Positions 36,095-45,553 of a DNA stretch of 64,000 nt are shown here, in pieces. A model generated the notes under the pieces. That model ran no database searches. It saw nothing but the letters and a program-made list of their open reading frames with translations, and was not told the origin of the DNA. The translations under genes and the position numbers were made by a program. Source of the stretch: Flavobacteriales bacterium (GTDB lineage: Bacteria > Bacteroidota > Bacteroidia > Flavobacteriales_F > PHOS-HE28); NCBI GenBank assembly GCA_020635715.1, contig JACJZG010000004.1, forward strand, positions 1-64,000, read 5' to 3'. Each line of letters opens with the position of its first letter. The first letter of the stretch is position 1.

Positions 36095-39000
36095 TTATTG
36101 TTTGATCACCGGCGCGCTGCCGAATATTCGTCCGGATCCATCGTTCAATGCGAGGTGGTACCACCCAGCGTGGATGCTTCCCAGGTCCAGGTCCATGCTG
36201 TTCTCGGCGCCTGCGGCGTTCCACTGTACGAGTGTTCGACCGGTCGCGTCGCGCAGTTCGAGCCATGCGCCAGCGGTTTCGAGGCCTCGTGGCAGCACCA
36301 CGCTCATTCGGTCGCCCGTGGGATTCGGGAATACCGCGAGTTCGACCATGCACGTACAGTTCGGTGCGGCGATGGTGCGGAGCATGTTGGTGCTGCCATC
36401 GCGGTCCACCTGCACGAGGCGATAGTAGCTCACCGCTGACTGCGTAGGGGCATCATCCACAAAGCGATAGGTGATCGTTGCCTGGCTGTGCCCCGCCGCA
36501 TCGATCGTGGCGATCGGCTGCCATTGATCCGGTTCCGTGCTTCGCTCCACGATGAAATGATCGCTTTCCCGTTCACTTCCGGTGGCCCATTCCAACACGA
36601 CACGGTTCCCCTCGCAGGCGGCCTCGAAGTAGAGCAGTTCCACGGGTAGTGGCACGTTGTTGTGCGTGCCGGTACCATCCTGGTAGCCCGGCATGTAGCG
36701 CCAGGGTCCGAAGACCTGCCCGGTGATGGCGGTCACGGGATCGAAGCGTACACGGGTGCGGACCTTGGTGGCCGTGATGCCGATGCCGCCACCGGGCTTA
36801 TCGATAAGCTGCTTCAATTCCACACCGGCCACAGCTCCGGCTGTGAGCGCACCCTGCTGGGCCGTGTAGGCTACGCTGCGGGTGATGCTGCCTCCTGCCG
36901 CGCTGAAGGGCTGTCCCTGGATCCGCGTTTCCCAGACCATGCGCGTCTTCCCACGACCAAGGAAGGGCCGCGTGAACAGGCCCGCACCGAATTGCGGAAC
37001 GGGAATGTTCGCCGCGCTGATCGGTGTGGTCAGGTCGGTGTTGTAGAGGCGGAGGTTGTTGCGTTTGTTCGTTGCGGACGGGTTAACGCTCCCGTTGGAA
37101 TTCCCGATAAGCACATCGACCTTGCCCGTGCCATCACCATAGCGACTGACTAGAACGTCCCCATATCCGTCACCGTTCACATCGCCCGCAGCTGAGACCG
37201 AGTGCCCTAATTCTACCGGGGATCCTCCAAGTGTATACGTGTTCAGCGGCACAAGGCTTAGTCCGGTGGGAGATCCGGCATACACGGAGTACCGGCCGCC
37301 TCCGTTGGTCTGGCATCCTCCGATGACCACATCGCTGTAGCCATCCCCGTTCACATCGCCTGCGCTGCCAACGCTGATCCCGAACCAACCACCGGCTACC
37401 CCTCCGTACCGGGTCCAACTCGGGGTCGTGAGACCGGATGGACCGCCCAGGAAGCACTGGGCCATGCCTTCATCGGTGAGTGAATTGTCATAGAACCGGG
37501 CCCCCACGATGATATCGCTGTACCCATCGCCATTCACGTCACCGGCTGTCATCGCACTGGGGCCGGAAACGATATTCGAACCGAATTCGCTGGCACTACC
37601 CCCCTGGACATAGGTGAGATCGGGCGAGGCGGAGATGCCACTGATGCTTCCGTGATAGACGTGAATGCGATTGATCGCTCCAGCTCCAATGACCACATCA
37701 CTGAAACCATCGCCATTCACATCTCCCGCAGTGGCCACGCATTCGCCAAAATCACCGTTCGTAGCTGAGGATAGTGTCGCGGAAGGCGTTGTGGGGAGGC
37801 CTGTGGAGCTGCCGAAATAGAGGTACACCCGTCCCTCGCCTGCCGCGGGCTCGTCCGGGGCGCCTACGAGCACATCCGCAAATCCATCCCCATTCACATC
37901 GCCGGCACTGGCCACGGTGAATCCATAGTGATGGTCGGTCCCGACCCCGAGGGTCGTCCAGGCAGGAGCGGCGGAAACCCCTGTCGAACTTCCGTGGAAC
38001 ACGAGCGCCATGCCACAGCCTGTGTAGATCTGCGAGTGATAGGGCGCACCGACGATCACGTCTGAATAGCCATCACCATTCACATCACCTGCACTCGCGA
38101 CCGTGAAGCCGAGTTCACCATTGGGCACACTCCCGACATGCGTCCAAGCGCTCGATCCGAACACTCCCACCGCACTGCCATGGTAGACGAAGGCAGCACC
38201 TGTGTTCGCGGCCCCGAAGTACCGGTCGCCGATGATGATATCGCTGTATCCGTCACCATTCACATCGCCTGCCCCGGCGACCCGTTGTCCGAAATGCTCT
38301 GCAGCCGAGGAAGGATGGCTCAGCCCCCCGGGAAGTTGGATGGGAGCGGCTCCGTTCGCCCCGCCGATGAAGACGCGGCAGATCCCCTCGTTCGTTTGGC
38401 CGTTGTCCCATTGGGGCGCCCCCACGATCACATCGCTGAACCCATCGCCGTTCACATCACCCGCACTCGCAACGGCAGCACCGCAGGATGCGCCGGCCTG
38501 GTTCTCTTCCCGGATCCAGGTCTGCGTGAGCCCGGTCGTACTGCCCAGGAAAGCGTATGCCGCCCCTTCACCAGTTTGCCCGTTCGCATAGGTGGGCGCA
38601 CCGACGATCACATCGGCGAAGCCATCTCCGTTCACGTCTCCTGCGCAGGCGACCGCTTGGCCGAACTGTGCTGAGGCGACCGGGCTATCAGCCGTCCAGA
38701 AGGCGGCCGCGACGAGGCCGGTCAAAGACCCCCGATGAACGGCAACCCGCCCATCCGCTGCCAGCGTGCTGGTATAGAATGGAATACCCACTACGACATC
38801 GCTGTACCCGTCGTTGTTCACGTCGCCAGCGGTGCTCACGCTGTACCCGGTCTGTGATGATGCCTGGTTGCTCTCCGTGGTCCAAGCTGCAGTGGCGGCC
38901 AGGCCTGTTGCGCTGCCGTGGTAGACGAAGGCGCGTCCCTCGTTGGTCTGCCCGTTGTCGAAGGCGGGTGCCCCCACGATAACGTCGGAGGAGCCATCGC

Positions 39001-40363
39001 CGTTCACATCGCCCGCACAAGCCACACTGAAGCCGAAGCGCGCATCGAGTTGGTTGCTCTCGGCCGTCCAGTTCGCGGCGGCGGATAGACCGGTCGCGCT
39101 GCCGTGGTAAACGAAGGCGCGCCCCTCCCAGGTCTGACCGTTGCTGAACCGGTATGCGCCTACGACCACATCGCTGTAGCCATCACCGTTCACATCACCG
39201 GCGCAATTCACCGCATAGCCGAAGAGTGCCGATGCCTGGTCGCTTTCGGTCATCCAGTCCGGCGTGGCAGAGGGGCCTGTGGCGCTGCCATGGAACACGT
39301 AGACCCGGCCCTCGTTCGTTTGGCCGTTGCTGAGGTACGGCGCACCCACGATGATGTCGCTGAAGCCGTCGCCGTTCACATCACCCGCCGTGGTCACGCT
39401 GGTGCCCAGGCCGAGGTTCGCACCCACCACGTTGGTCTCATAGGACCAGCCAATGGCGGCGGCCGGCCCATTGGGACCGCCATAGTGCAGTTGAACGCGT
39501 CCTTCACCGACCTGCCCGTTGCTCCATACCGGTGAGCCGACGAGGATGTCACTATAGCCATCGCCGTTCACATCGCCGGCGCTGCTCACGCTGGTCCCCA
39601 ATAGGGCACTTGCGAGGTTGCTCTCGGTGGTCCAGATGGCGGTGGTTGAAATGGGGTCCACGATGATGGGGTAGACGGCGTCCGCATCGTTCACGGAGAT
39701 CACGATCAGATCATCCTCCACCTTCATATGCGCTGCCAGCGTATCTCCTTCTGCGTCACATACCAACAGGTCCTGGTAATACAGTTGGGCGGTACCGGCG
39801 TCATCCACGAAGGCGGTGGAGGTGGGGTCCATTTCCACCGGATGTAGGGTGCTGTTCACCTTGAGTCGAACATTCACCGGGCCAGCGCCTTCAGGGCGCT
39901 CGCGCACTATGAAATTCTGCCGCATCCCCGCCGGACTGTTGATGTATTCGACCTGGAATGCTCCGTGGTCCACAGCAAGCGTATCGTTGTGCAGTTCCAT
40001 GACTGGCTGCTCCAAGGGTTCCATCCAGTTCTGCGCACGGCCGATCATCGCAAGAACCAATTGGTGCTGCCACATGGCCGAGGACGAGCTACTGCGAAGC
40101 TCGAAGCCGAATGCCTGATAGGTGATGGAGAAGTCTTGTGCGGGATTCCGGCCGGTGTACGAATCCGTTGCAGGCTCGTGGTTCGGCGCGTATGGTTCCG
40201 GGCGAATGGGATCCGGCTCCTGGAACTCCGTATTCCTGGTGGGCGGTGCTGAAGAAGGTGAAGGGTGTTCTGAACAGCCTGTTGAAAGCAGCACGGTACC
40301 ATGAACGAACACCGCCCATAGGGAGGAGGGAATGCGGCAAGTGGTTCGTTGAAGGCGGAACAT
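36095..40363 (-). CDS. Lipid-anchored or T9SS FG-GAP repeat protein, 14 blades
   Basis: A 1422-residue surface protein. The start has a hydrophobic signal ending LLSTGC, which fits a lipoprotein signal (the Cys would be lipidated). Residues about 60-260 are a beta-rich module shared with the protein at 45554. I count 14 FG-GAP repeats of the type AGDVNGDGYSDVIVGAP, a calcium-binding loop that forms the outer strand of beta-propeller blades; fourteen would make two seven-bladed propellers. The carboxy end (VFPNPTGDRMSVVLP, LRDATGRTLVQW) is a T9SS sorting domain. Having both a lipobox and a sorting domain is unusual. It heads the operon with the two FGE-like genes. Confidence 0.88.
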   Translation of the reverse strand: MFRLQRTTCRIPSSLWAVFVHGTVLLSTGCSEHPSPSSAPPTRNTEFQEPDPIRPEPYAPNHEPATDSYTGRNPAQDFSITYQAFGFELRSSSSSAMWQHQLVLAMIGRAQNWMEPLEQPVMELHNDTLAVDHGAFQVEYINSPAGMRQNFIVRERPEGAGPVNVRLKVNSTLHPVEMDPTSTAFVDDAGTAQLYYQDLLVCDAEGDTLAAHMKVEDDLIVISVNDADAVYPIIVDPISTTAIWTTESNLASALLGTSVSSAGDVNGDGYSDILVGSPVWSNGQVGEGRVQLHYGGPNGPAAAIGWSYETNVVGANLGLGTSVTTAGDVNGDGFSDIIVGAPYLSNGQTNEGRVYVFHGSATGPSATPDWMTESDQASALFGYAVNCAGDVNGDGYSDVVVGAYRFSNGQTWEGRAFVYHGSATGLSAAANWTAESNQLDARFGFSVACAGDVNGDGSSDVIVGAPAFDNGQTNEGRAFVYHGSATGLAATAAWTTESNQASSQTGYSVSTAGDVNNDGYSDVVVGIPFYTSTLAADGRVAVHRGSLTGLVAAAFWTADSPVASAQFGQAVACAGDVNGDGFADVIVGAPTYANGQTGEGAAYAFLGSTTGLTQTWIREENQAGASCGAAVASAGDVNGDGFSDVIVGAPQWDNGQTNEGICRVFIGGANGAAPIQLPGGLSHPSSAAEHFGQRVAGAGDVNGDGYSDIIIGDRYFGAANTGAAFVYHGSAVGVFGSSAWTHVGSVPNGELGFTVASAGDVNGDGYSDVIVGAPYHSQIYTGCGMALVFHGSSTGVSAAPAWTTLGVGTDHHYGFTVASAGDVNGDGFADVLVGAPDEPAAGEGRVYLYFGSSTGLPTTPSATLSSATNGDFGECVATAGDVNGDGFSDVVIGAGAINRIHVYHGSISGISASPDLTYVQGGSASEFGSNIVSGPSAMTAGDVNGDGYSDIIVGARFYDNSLTDEGMAQCFLGGPSGLTTPSWTRYGGVAGGWFGISVGSAGDVNGDGYSDVVIGGCQTNGGGRYSVYAGSPTGLSLVPLNTYTLGGSPVELGHSVSAAGDVNGDGYGDVLVSRYGDGTGKVDVLIGNSNGSVNPSATNKRNNLRLYNTDLTTPISAANIPVPQFGAGLFTRPFLGRGKTRMVWETRIQGQPFSAAGGSITRSVAYTAQQGALTAGAVAGVELKQLIDKPGGGIGITATKVRTRVRFDPVTAITGQVFGPWRYMPGYQDGTGTHNNVPLPVELLYFEAACEGNRVVLEWATGSERESDHFIVERSTEPDQWQPIATIDAAGHSQATITYRFVDDAPTQSAVSYYRLVQVDRDGSTNMLRTIAAPNCTCMVELAVFPNPTGDRMSVVLPRGLETAGAWLELRDATGRTLVQWNAAGAENSMDLDLGSIHAGWYHLALNDGSGRIFGSAPVIKQ
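37140..39595 (-). repeat. FG-GAP repeat array (14 units)
   Basis: Fourteen copies of a 60-66 residue unit with the core AGDVN(G/N)DG(Y/F)(S/A)D(V/I), spaced through the 1422-residue protein; the DNA therefore shows recurring 'tcaccgttcacatc' stretches on the plus strand. This is protein-coding repetition, not CRISPR or a satellite. Confidence 0.8.
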
Positions 40364-40451
40364 GACTTCGGTGATCACTGACCTGTCAAGCAATATGAAT
40401 GGCTTGCTGCATACGAACAAGAACACGCCACCGCATCTGGAACTTCGGTTG

Positions 40452-41330
40452 TCAATGTCCCAGGTTCAGGTCCACCATAGGGCGGACAAGTGATGCGAAG
40501 CGTTTCGGGGATCTGCCAAGGAAATGGCTCAGATCCTTCAGCATGTGGCTCTCGTCGAAGTAGCCGTAGGCAATGGCGACATCCAGGTCCAACTTGTTCC
40601 TCCGCTTCATCTCACTGTACACCTGGTTGAAGCGCACCACGGAACAGAAGGCCTTGGGCGAAAGCCCGATCTCCTCCCTGAATCGGCGTTGGAGCTGGCG
40701 TTCTGAAAGGCCTGCCAATAGGGCCAGTTTGTGCACCATCACCATCCCTTGGCGGTCCCGGATGTAGCGCTCCAATTGCGCGATGACGGAGGGCGGTTCT
40801 GATGCTTTTTCGGCAACGAGCCGGACCAGGTGGTCCTTCACCGCATCGAGCGCGACAAGAGGTTCCCGGGTGGCACGGAGCCGGGAGTAGAGCATTGCGG
40901 CGTCGGTGCCAAGGACTTGTTCCGGTGGCACCATGAGCCCATTGAACCGACCCACGGACCCGCCGAAGAGCCTGTGGAACGCACTGGGGTAGAAGTTCAC
41001 CATCAGGCACCTTACAGGCCCATCACTGGTGGCCACGATGCCTTTGCGGGGCGGTACATGGCCAGAAACCCCATCATGCCAATCCATCGCTGCACCGTCG
41101 CCGTCGAAATAGCGCGGCACACCTTCCATGATGAAGGAAAGCTTGATGTAACTGTCCGGTGCCAATTGCTCCGGAGGCAAAGGACCCAGGAAGTGCATAT
41201 GCGCCATGCGATGCACGACCCTGTGCAGTGGCTCGTGGGTGGCAGGCATGTACTCTGCGTGATCGGCTAGGAAGCCGCTCCTTGGGAAATGAGCGGCGGT
41301 CTTGGTCGATCCATCTGGCCTGGTTTCCAT
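40452..41330 (-). CDS. AraC-family transcriptional regulator, paralogue 2
   Basis: About 292 residues with the same sensor and DNA-binding design as the AraC gene at 27233: HRMAHMHFLGPLPPEQLAPDSYIK, GHVPPRKGIVATS, FYPSAFHRLFGG, then the helix-turn-helix KLALLAGLSERQLQRRFREEIGLSPKAFCSVV and LDVAIAYGYFDESHMLKDLSHFLG. The start METRPDG was chosen; an upstream ATG at 41387 would add 19 residues. It lies upstream of the FG-GAP operon on the same strand, 88 bases from its start, and could regulate it (inference). The carboxy end DLNLGH matches the DNNLGH of paralogue 3. Confidence 0.85.
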   Translation of the reverse strand: METRPDGSTKTAAHFPRSGFLADHAEYMPATHEPLHRVVHRMAHMHFLGPLPPEQLAPDSYIKLSFIMEGVPRYFDGDGAAMDWHDGVSGHVPPRKGIVATSDGPVRCLMVNFYPSAFHRLFGGSVGRFNGLMVPPEQVLGTDAAMLYSRLRATREPLVALDAVKDHLVRLVAEKASEPPSVIAQLERYIRDRQGMVMVHKLALLAGLSERQLQRRFREEIGLSPKAFCSVVRFNQVYSEMKRRNKLDLDVAIAYGYFDESHMLKDLSHFLGRSPKRFASLVRPMVDLNLGH

Positions 41331-41916
41331 GGTGAGGTCAAGTGAATATTCGAAGGTCCGTAGGGCATGCAACCTTTGAAATACCACGTAGGTAGTAGGG
41401 TCGGCCGCTTTGCCAACCGGCCAACGGATCCTTTCGTAGGTGGCGCATTAACTGGAATGCCGACGTGGATGCAGGTCGTGGCGTCAAAGGCTGGTGTTCA
41501 GCGAGGTCATCTCGCACGCCTATGCGCGGGGTATGGCAGGAAACCCGGATCTCTGAATGAGTGGATGGGATGCCGGATCCCAACTCATGCGATCGTTGTT
41601 GTAGCGCATTTGGCCTTTCGAATGCACGTATTTCGTTCGAGCCATCCGTCCCGTGCAACGCATATGCTTCGTCCTGGACCTGACCGGTAGGCCACTTCGC
41701 TGTGACCGGTCCGACCTGGCGAATGTGATCTTTTGTGGCAAGCGGTGGCTTGAAGAACCCGTTGGCGAGGGCAAAGGAGGGTGGGCGGCGGAGGACAGCC
41801 ATTCTTACATCTCGGCGCGATCAGGACCATGGCCCTGGAACGGATACCGTGTCCCACGAAACAACAGCGCTCAAAGAGAGACTTCAAGTAAGAATGCGAC
41901 AGGGTCGCATAAGCGG
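41331..41916. other. Intergenic stretch without a recognisable gene
   Basis: No frame on either strand gives a convincing protein; all open segments lack family motifs and coding rhythm. It separates two paralogous AraC genes and probably holds the promoter of paralogue 2. Confidence 0.5.
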
Positions 41917-42735
41917 TCAATGCCCCAGGTTGTTGTCGAGGAGCGGACGTATCAGGTGCGTGAAGCGTCGTGGCCCTCCGCCCAGGTAGTACGCGAGGTC
42001 CTTCATCATATGGCTTTCATCGTAGTAACCGCTATCCAGGGCCAGATCAAGATCCAGGACCCGATCCCGCTGCATCGCACCATATACCTTGTTGAACCGG
42101 ATCGCGGCAGCGAATGCTTTCGGCGAAAGGCCATACACGGCCGGGGAACGTCGTTGCAATTGGCGAACGGACATTCCCGCAATGTCCGCCAGCTGGGTGA
42201 TGGGAGTCCGTCCGTTCTCCTTCCGCAAGTGTTGTTCGGCACGCTGCAGCGCATCGGGTTCCACGAGCCCAAGGCGTTCGATCCGTTCCAAAAGCAAGGC
42301 ACCAACAAGGGCGAAGGCGCGTTCAGGGTCGGTTTCAGCGCGCAGATCCGACCGCAGTTTGAACGCATCCTGTCCCAGGAACACTTCGCCACCCACCATG
42401 CGGTCGTTCATGGAGTTCGTGGGCACGCCGAACAACCGGTGAAATCCACTCGGATAAAAGGTGAGCCAATGGACGTTCACAGGCGGCTCCCCGCAGATCA
42501 TCACGCCCAATTCCGGACTGATATGACCGGAGAATCCGGCGAACCACGGGAGCGTGGTACCCGAGTGGTCCTGATAGGTCGCCGTTCCATCCAGGATGAA
42601 TGTCAGCCGGATGTAACTATCGGGTGAAATGCGTTCCGGCACGAATGGAGCAACGAAGCGGGCTCGGACGATCCGTTGAACGTACAGTCCCAGCGCTCCG
42701 GTCGGGAAATGTTCATACAAGGATTCGAGCGTCAT
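41917..42735 (-). CDS. AraC-family transcriptional regulator, paralogue 3
   Basis: A 272-residue protein, more divergent than the other two. Sensor domain: YEHFPTGALGLYVQRIVRARF, PERISPDSYIRLTFILDG, GHISPELGVMICG, FYPSGFHRLFGV. DNA-binding part: TQLADIAGMSVRQLQRRSPAVYGLSPKAFAAAIRF and LDLALDSGYYDESHMMKDLAYYLGGGPRRF. The ATG at 42735 gives a start that needs no trimming. It lies 586 bases upstream of paralogue 2 on the same strand. Three such regulators among the surface-protein loci suggest they control those loci or one another. Confidence 0.85.
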   Translation of the reverse strand: MTLESLYEHFPTGALGLYVQRIVRARFVAPFVPERISPDSYIRLTFILDGTATYQDHSGTTLPWFAGFSGHISPELGVMICGEPPVNVHWLTFYPSGFHRLFGVPTNSMNDRMVGGEVFLGQDAFKLRSDLRAETDPERAFALVGALLLERIERLGLVEPDALQRAEQHLRKENGRTPITQLADIAGMSVRQLQRRSPAVYGLSPKAFAAAIRFNKVYGAMQRDRVLDLDLALDSGYYDESHMMKDLAYYLGGGPRRFTHLIRPLLDNNLGH

Positions 42736-43050
42736 CTCAGTTAGAGAGAGCAGGTTGATCGTTCACCGCACGGACCCCGGGACCCGACCTCAAGTGCCGG
42801 TTCCTTTCAGGGCAAGCGGAACAAGTGTCGTTCAATGAACACAGAACCGCAAGGAAAAGGCGACATCATGGTCATTCGTTGACTTTGGGAGCGGTGCAGC
42901 CAGCGATGTCGTTCTAACTCATTCGTGTGGGTCCGTGAACATGTAGCCTTGGGGTCGTCGACCTGGCCGTCCATTTCAGCGTAACTGGTCGATGATAGTC
43001 GAAGGCCGGTCGCTTCTTGGCGAAGGGATGGGCGGTAGGCACCGGGCCGG
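42736..43050. other. Intergenic stretch with nothing recognised
   Basis: About 315 bases between the AraC start and a chimeric relic. No gene, RNA or clear repeat was seen; short, unsupported open segments only. The AraC promoter probably lies at its left end. Confidence 0.5.
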
Positions 43051-43183
43051 TCAGCGCCCCTCCACTTCGCGTAGTCGAGCCTTCAGCAAGTCGATCTCCT
43101 CCATCATGGGATCGATCAACGCCTGCTGCTCCTGCACGGCCTTCACCATGGGCACCACGAACTCGGCATATCGAAGGCCATAA
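43051..43183 (-). pseudogene. 3' fragment of an S74-type fibre protein
   Basis: The frame reads YGLRYAEFVVPMVKAVQEQQALI, then a coiled-coil end DLLKARLREVEGR before a stop. It matches the last 45 residues of the intact 1007-residue fibre protein at 50085 (YGLRYAEFVVPLVKAVQEQQALI). On its upstream side it joins the asnS fragment directly, and nothing of the rest of the fibre gene is present. Confidence 0.8.
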
Positions 43184-43448
43184 GGGTCCCCTGCATCTCC
43201 ACGCGCTGGCCGCTGCCCTTGCTCTCCACGATCAGGCCGGTGCACTTCACCGCCGCGCTGGTGGTGAAGCGTGCGCGCGTTTCCGCGTTCACCTTCTCCT
43301 GGTCGATCACGCACTGCAGGTTGCGGATGGTGCTGCCGTCGTTGAGGGCGATGAAGCCGTCGTTGCGGAAGGTGCGCACCCAGCCGGCCACGGTGATGCC
43401 GGTGAGGGATGCGTCGTCGAGGACGGACTTGATGGGCGTGTGCTGCAT
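43184..43448 (-). pseudogene. 5' fragment of a second asnS
   Basis: Encodes MQHTPIKSVLDDASLTGITV, then VAGWVRTFRNDGFIALNDGS and GLIVESKGSGQRVEMQ, nearly identical to the first 88 residues of intact asnS; only a few residues differ, and two codons after SLTG are missing. After VEMQ the frame runs into sequence that belongs to the fibre-protein fragment read out of frame (GTLMAFDM). The synthetase catalytic domain is absent, so the piece is nonfunctional as a synthetase. Confidence 0.85.
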
Positions 43449-43491
43449 GGGACGGCCTGCTGTTGCGGGCCGCGAAGAAGGAGAGGGCGGA

Positions 43492-45543
43492 TCAATCCGC
43501 CGGTTCCACGAAGTACATCTCCAGTTCACCCTTGCCCTTGGCCATCACTTTGCCGCGCGGGAAGAAGGTGAACGCGGGCTCGGTGTGCACGGCGGCGAAG
43601 CTGGATCCGCTGATGTTCACCTTCCCGGGCTCCCCGGACGATTCCATGCGGCTGGCGGTGTTCACGGTATCGCCCCAGATGTCGTACTGGAACTTCTTCA
43701 CGCCAACGATCCCGGCCACCACCGGACCGGTATGCACGCCGATGCGGACCTCGAAGTAGGGCTTGCCCGCGGCGATCTTCCGGGCCTTGCCATCGGCGAT
43801 GAAGTCGCGTATCTCGAGCGCGGCGTTGATCACATCCGTGGCATGTGTGGTGTTGGCTACAGGCAGTCCACCAGCTGCCATATAGGCATCGCCGATGGTC
43901 TTGATCTTCTCGATACCGTATTTGGTGGTGATCCTGTCGAAGGCGCTGAAGCACTCGTTGAGGTCGCGGACCAGCTCGCGCGGCGTGAGGTTCTCGCTCA
44001 GGGCGGTGAAGCCTTTGAAGTCCGTGAAGAGGACCGTGACCTGGTCGATCTGAACGGCTTCGGCCTCTCCTTTCGCTTTGAGTTCCTCGGCCACCTCTTC
44101 GGGCAGGATGTTGAGGAGCAACTCCTCGCTACGCGCCTTCTCCTTGCTGATGCGGTTGCGCTGTGTGAAGAAGACGATGGCGAACAGCGCGACCAGCCCG
44201 AAGCCACCCACGAAGCCGTTGCGAATGATCTTCTGCTTTTGGATCTCCTTCACATGGATGGTCTTTTCGGCAGCGTAGTTCAAGCTGTCGGCCAACGCGC
44301 GCTTTTCATTCTCGAACGCATACTCCTGCCGGAGCACACCCCGCTGTGCTTCTTCACTGTTGACGCTGTCCTGCATCTGGACCTCGAGTTCGAACATGGC
44401 CAGCGCGCGATCGGTCTTGCCAAGGCTCTTGTACGCCTTGTGCAATATGCCGGCCACCGTGCCCATATCAACTGCAGCACCGATCTCCTCCAGGATCGCA
44501 AGTGCCTTGGTCCCGTGTTCCACGGCCTCTTCATACCTGCCCGAACCTTGGGCGGCTGATGCCAGGCCGCTCAAGGCGAGCGCCTGGCGATAGGGTTCGC
44601 CCATTTCCCGAGCGATCAACAGGGAGCGTCTGAACAGGTCATTGGCGCGGTCATGATCTCCTTTGGTGCCATATGCGGACCCCAGGTTGTACAATGCCAT
44701 CATCTCCCCGGCCTTGTTGCCCATTGCAATGGCGAGTGCCAATGCCCGCTCGTGAAGTGAGATGCCCTCGCTGATCCGACCATCCTCAATGGCGAAGCCC
44801 CCCATGTTCGAGAGGAAGGAGGACTGGGCCTGCTGGTTGTTCGTCTCGATGGCAATGGCGAGTCCTTTCTCAGCGTAAGCCAGCGCCTTGGTGTAGTCTT
44901 CCTGTTGAGCCATCACCACGCTCAGGTTGCCATAGCCGGAGAGCAGGCCTCTTTCATTCCCGGCCTTCTCGTTGTGCACGATGCTCTTCAGGAGGTGCTT
45001 CATGGCACCATCCAGGTCGCCTTGGATCAGCAGTATACGGCCCAGGTTGTTGTTCCCTTGTCCCATTCCTGCCTCTCCACCGATCAGGGTGTACAGGTCC
45101 AGGCTTCTTTGGAGCAGGTTCTTCGCCTGTTGGAACTGCCCGAGTTCGGTGTACATACTGCCCAGGTTCCCAAGCACCCCGGCCACGCCGTCCGGGTCGC
45201 GCCGTTGCCGATGGGTCTCCAATGCGCTTCCGTAATAGCCAAGCGCTTCACTGACCTCCCCGCGCAGGTAATGGGAGTTGGCTTTGATCTCGTACGCTGC
45301 CCCCTCGAATCGTCGGTGATGGGTTCTGGTCGCCAGCTCGAGCATCAGGTCTGCGCATTTTTCGGCGCTGTCGGGTTCCGAGTAGAGGATGGCCCACGCA
45401 AGGTCATCCAAGGCTGACATGCGCATGGTATCGACCTGTAGGGTGTCTTCCCATACCGTGCGAAGGCTATCGGTGTTCGAGCTCTGTGCGGGAACGAGAA
45501 GGTGTACGCACCAAGCGATGAGGGTGATCGGAGAGCGCTGCAT
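43492..45543 (-). CDS. TPR-linked class III adenylate cyclase
   Basis: A 683-residue membrane protein. A signal peptide-like start (MQRSPITLIAWCVHLLVPAQ) is followed by about nine tetratricopeptide repeats (residues 60-390), one membrane helix (GFVGGFGLVALFAIVFFTQR, about residues 432-455) and a cytoplasmic class III cyclase domain (about 480-683). The two metal aspartates are in VLFTDFKGF and TIGDAYM. The substrate residues look adenylyl-type: Lys in EKIKTIGD and Asp in YDIWGDTVNTASRM, with the transition-state Asn and Arg in the latter segment. It should make cyclic AMP in response to something bound by the periplasmic TPRs. It starts 10 bases after the second FG-GAP gene, suggesting an operon. 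Confidence 0.9.
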   Translation of the reverse strand: MQRSPITLIAWCVHLLVPAQSSNTDSLRTVWEDTLQVDTMRMSALDDLAWAILYSEPDSAEKCADLMLELATRTHHRRFEGAAYEIKANSHYLRGEVSEALGYYGSALETHRQRRDPDGVAGVLGNLGSMYTELGQFQQAKNLLQRSLDLYTLIGGEAGMGQGNNNLGRILLIQGDLDGAMKHLLKSIVHNEKAGNERGLLSGYGNLSVVMAQQEDYTKALAYAEKGLAIAIETNNQQAQSSFLSNMGGFAIEDGRISEGISLHERALALAIAMGNKAGEMMALYNLGSAYGTKGDHDRANDLFRRSLLIAREMGEPYRQALALSGLASAAQGSGRYEEAVEHGTKALAILEEIGAAVDMGTVAGILHKAYKSLGKTDRALAMFELEVQMQDSVNSEEAQRGVLRQEYAFENEKRALADSLNYAAEKTIHVKEIQKQKIIRNGFVGGFGLVALFAIVFFTQRNRISKEKARSEELLLNILPEEVAEELKAKGEAEAVQIDQVTVLFTDFKGFTALSENLTPRELVRDLNECFSAFDRITTKYGIEKIKTIGDAYMAAGGLPVANTTHATDVINAALEIRDFIADGKARKIAAGKPYFEVRIGVHTGPVVAGIVGVKKFQYDIWGDTVNTASRMESSGEPGKVNISGSSFAAVHTEPAFTFFPRGKVMAKGKGELEMYFVEPAD

Positions 45544-45553
45544 ATGGGGCGGT

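Noticed and set aside
37140..39595. Regularly spaced repeated DNA that could suggest CRISPR
   Set aside because: The spacing (about 180 bases), in-frame FG-GAP loops and lack of identical short repeats show protein-coding blades.
41338..41802. A 154-codon frame between two AraC genes
   Set aside because: Its product has no recognisable motif, compositional rhythm or start context, and competing frames are open on the other strand.
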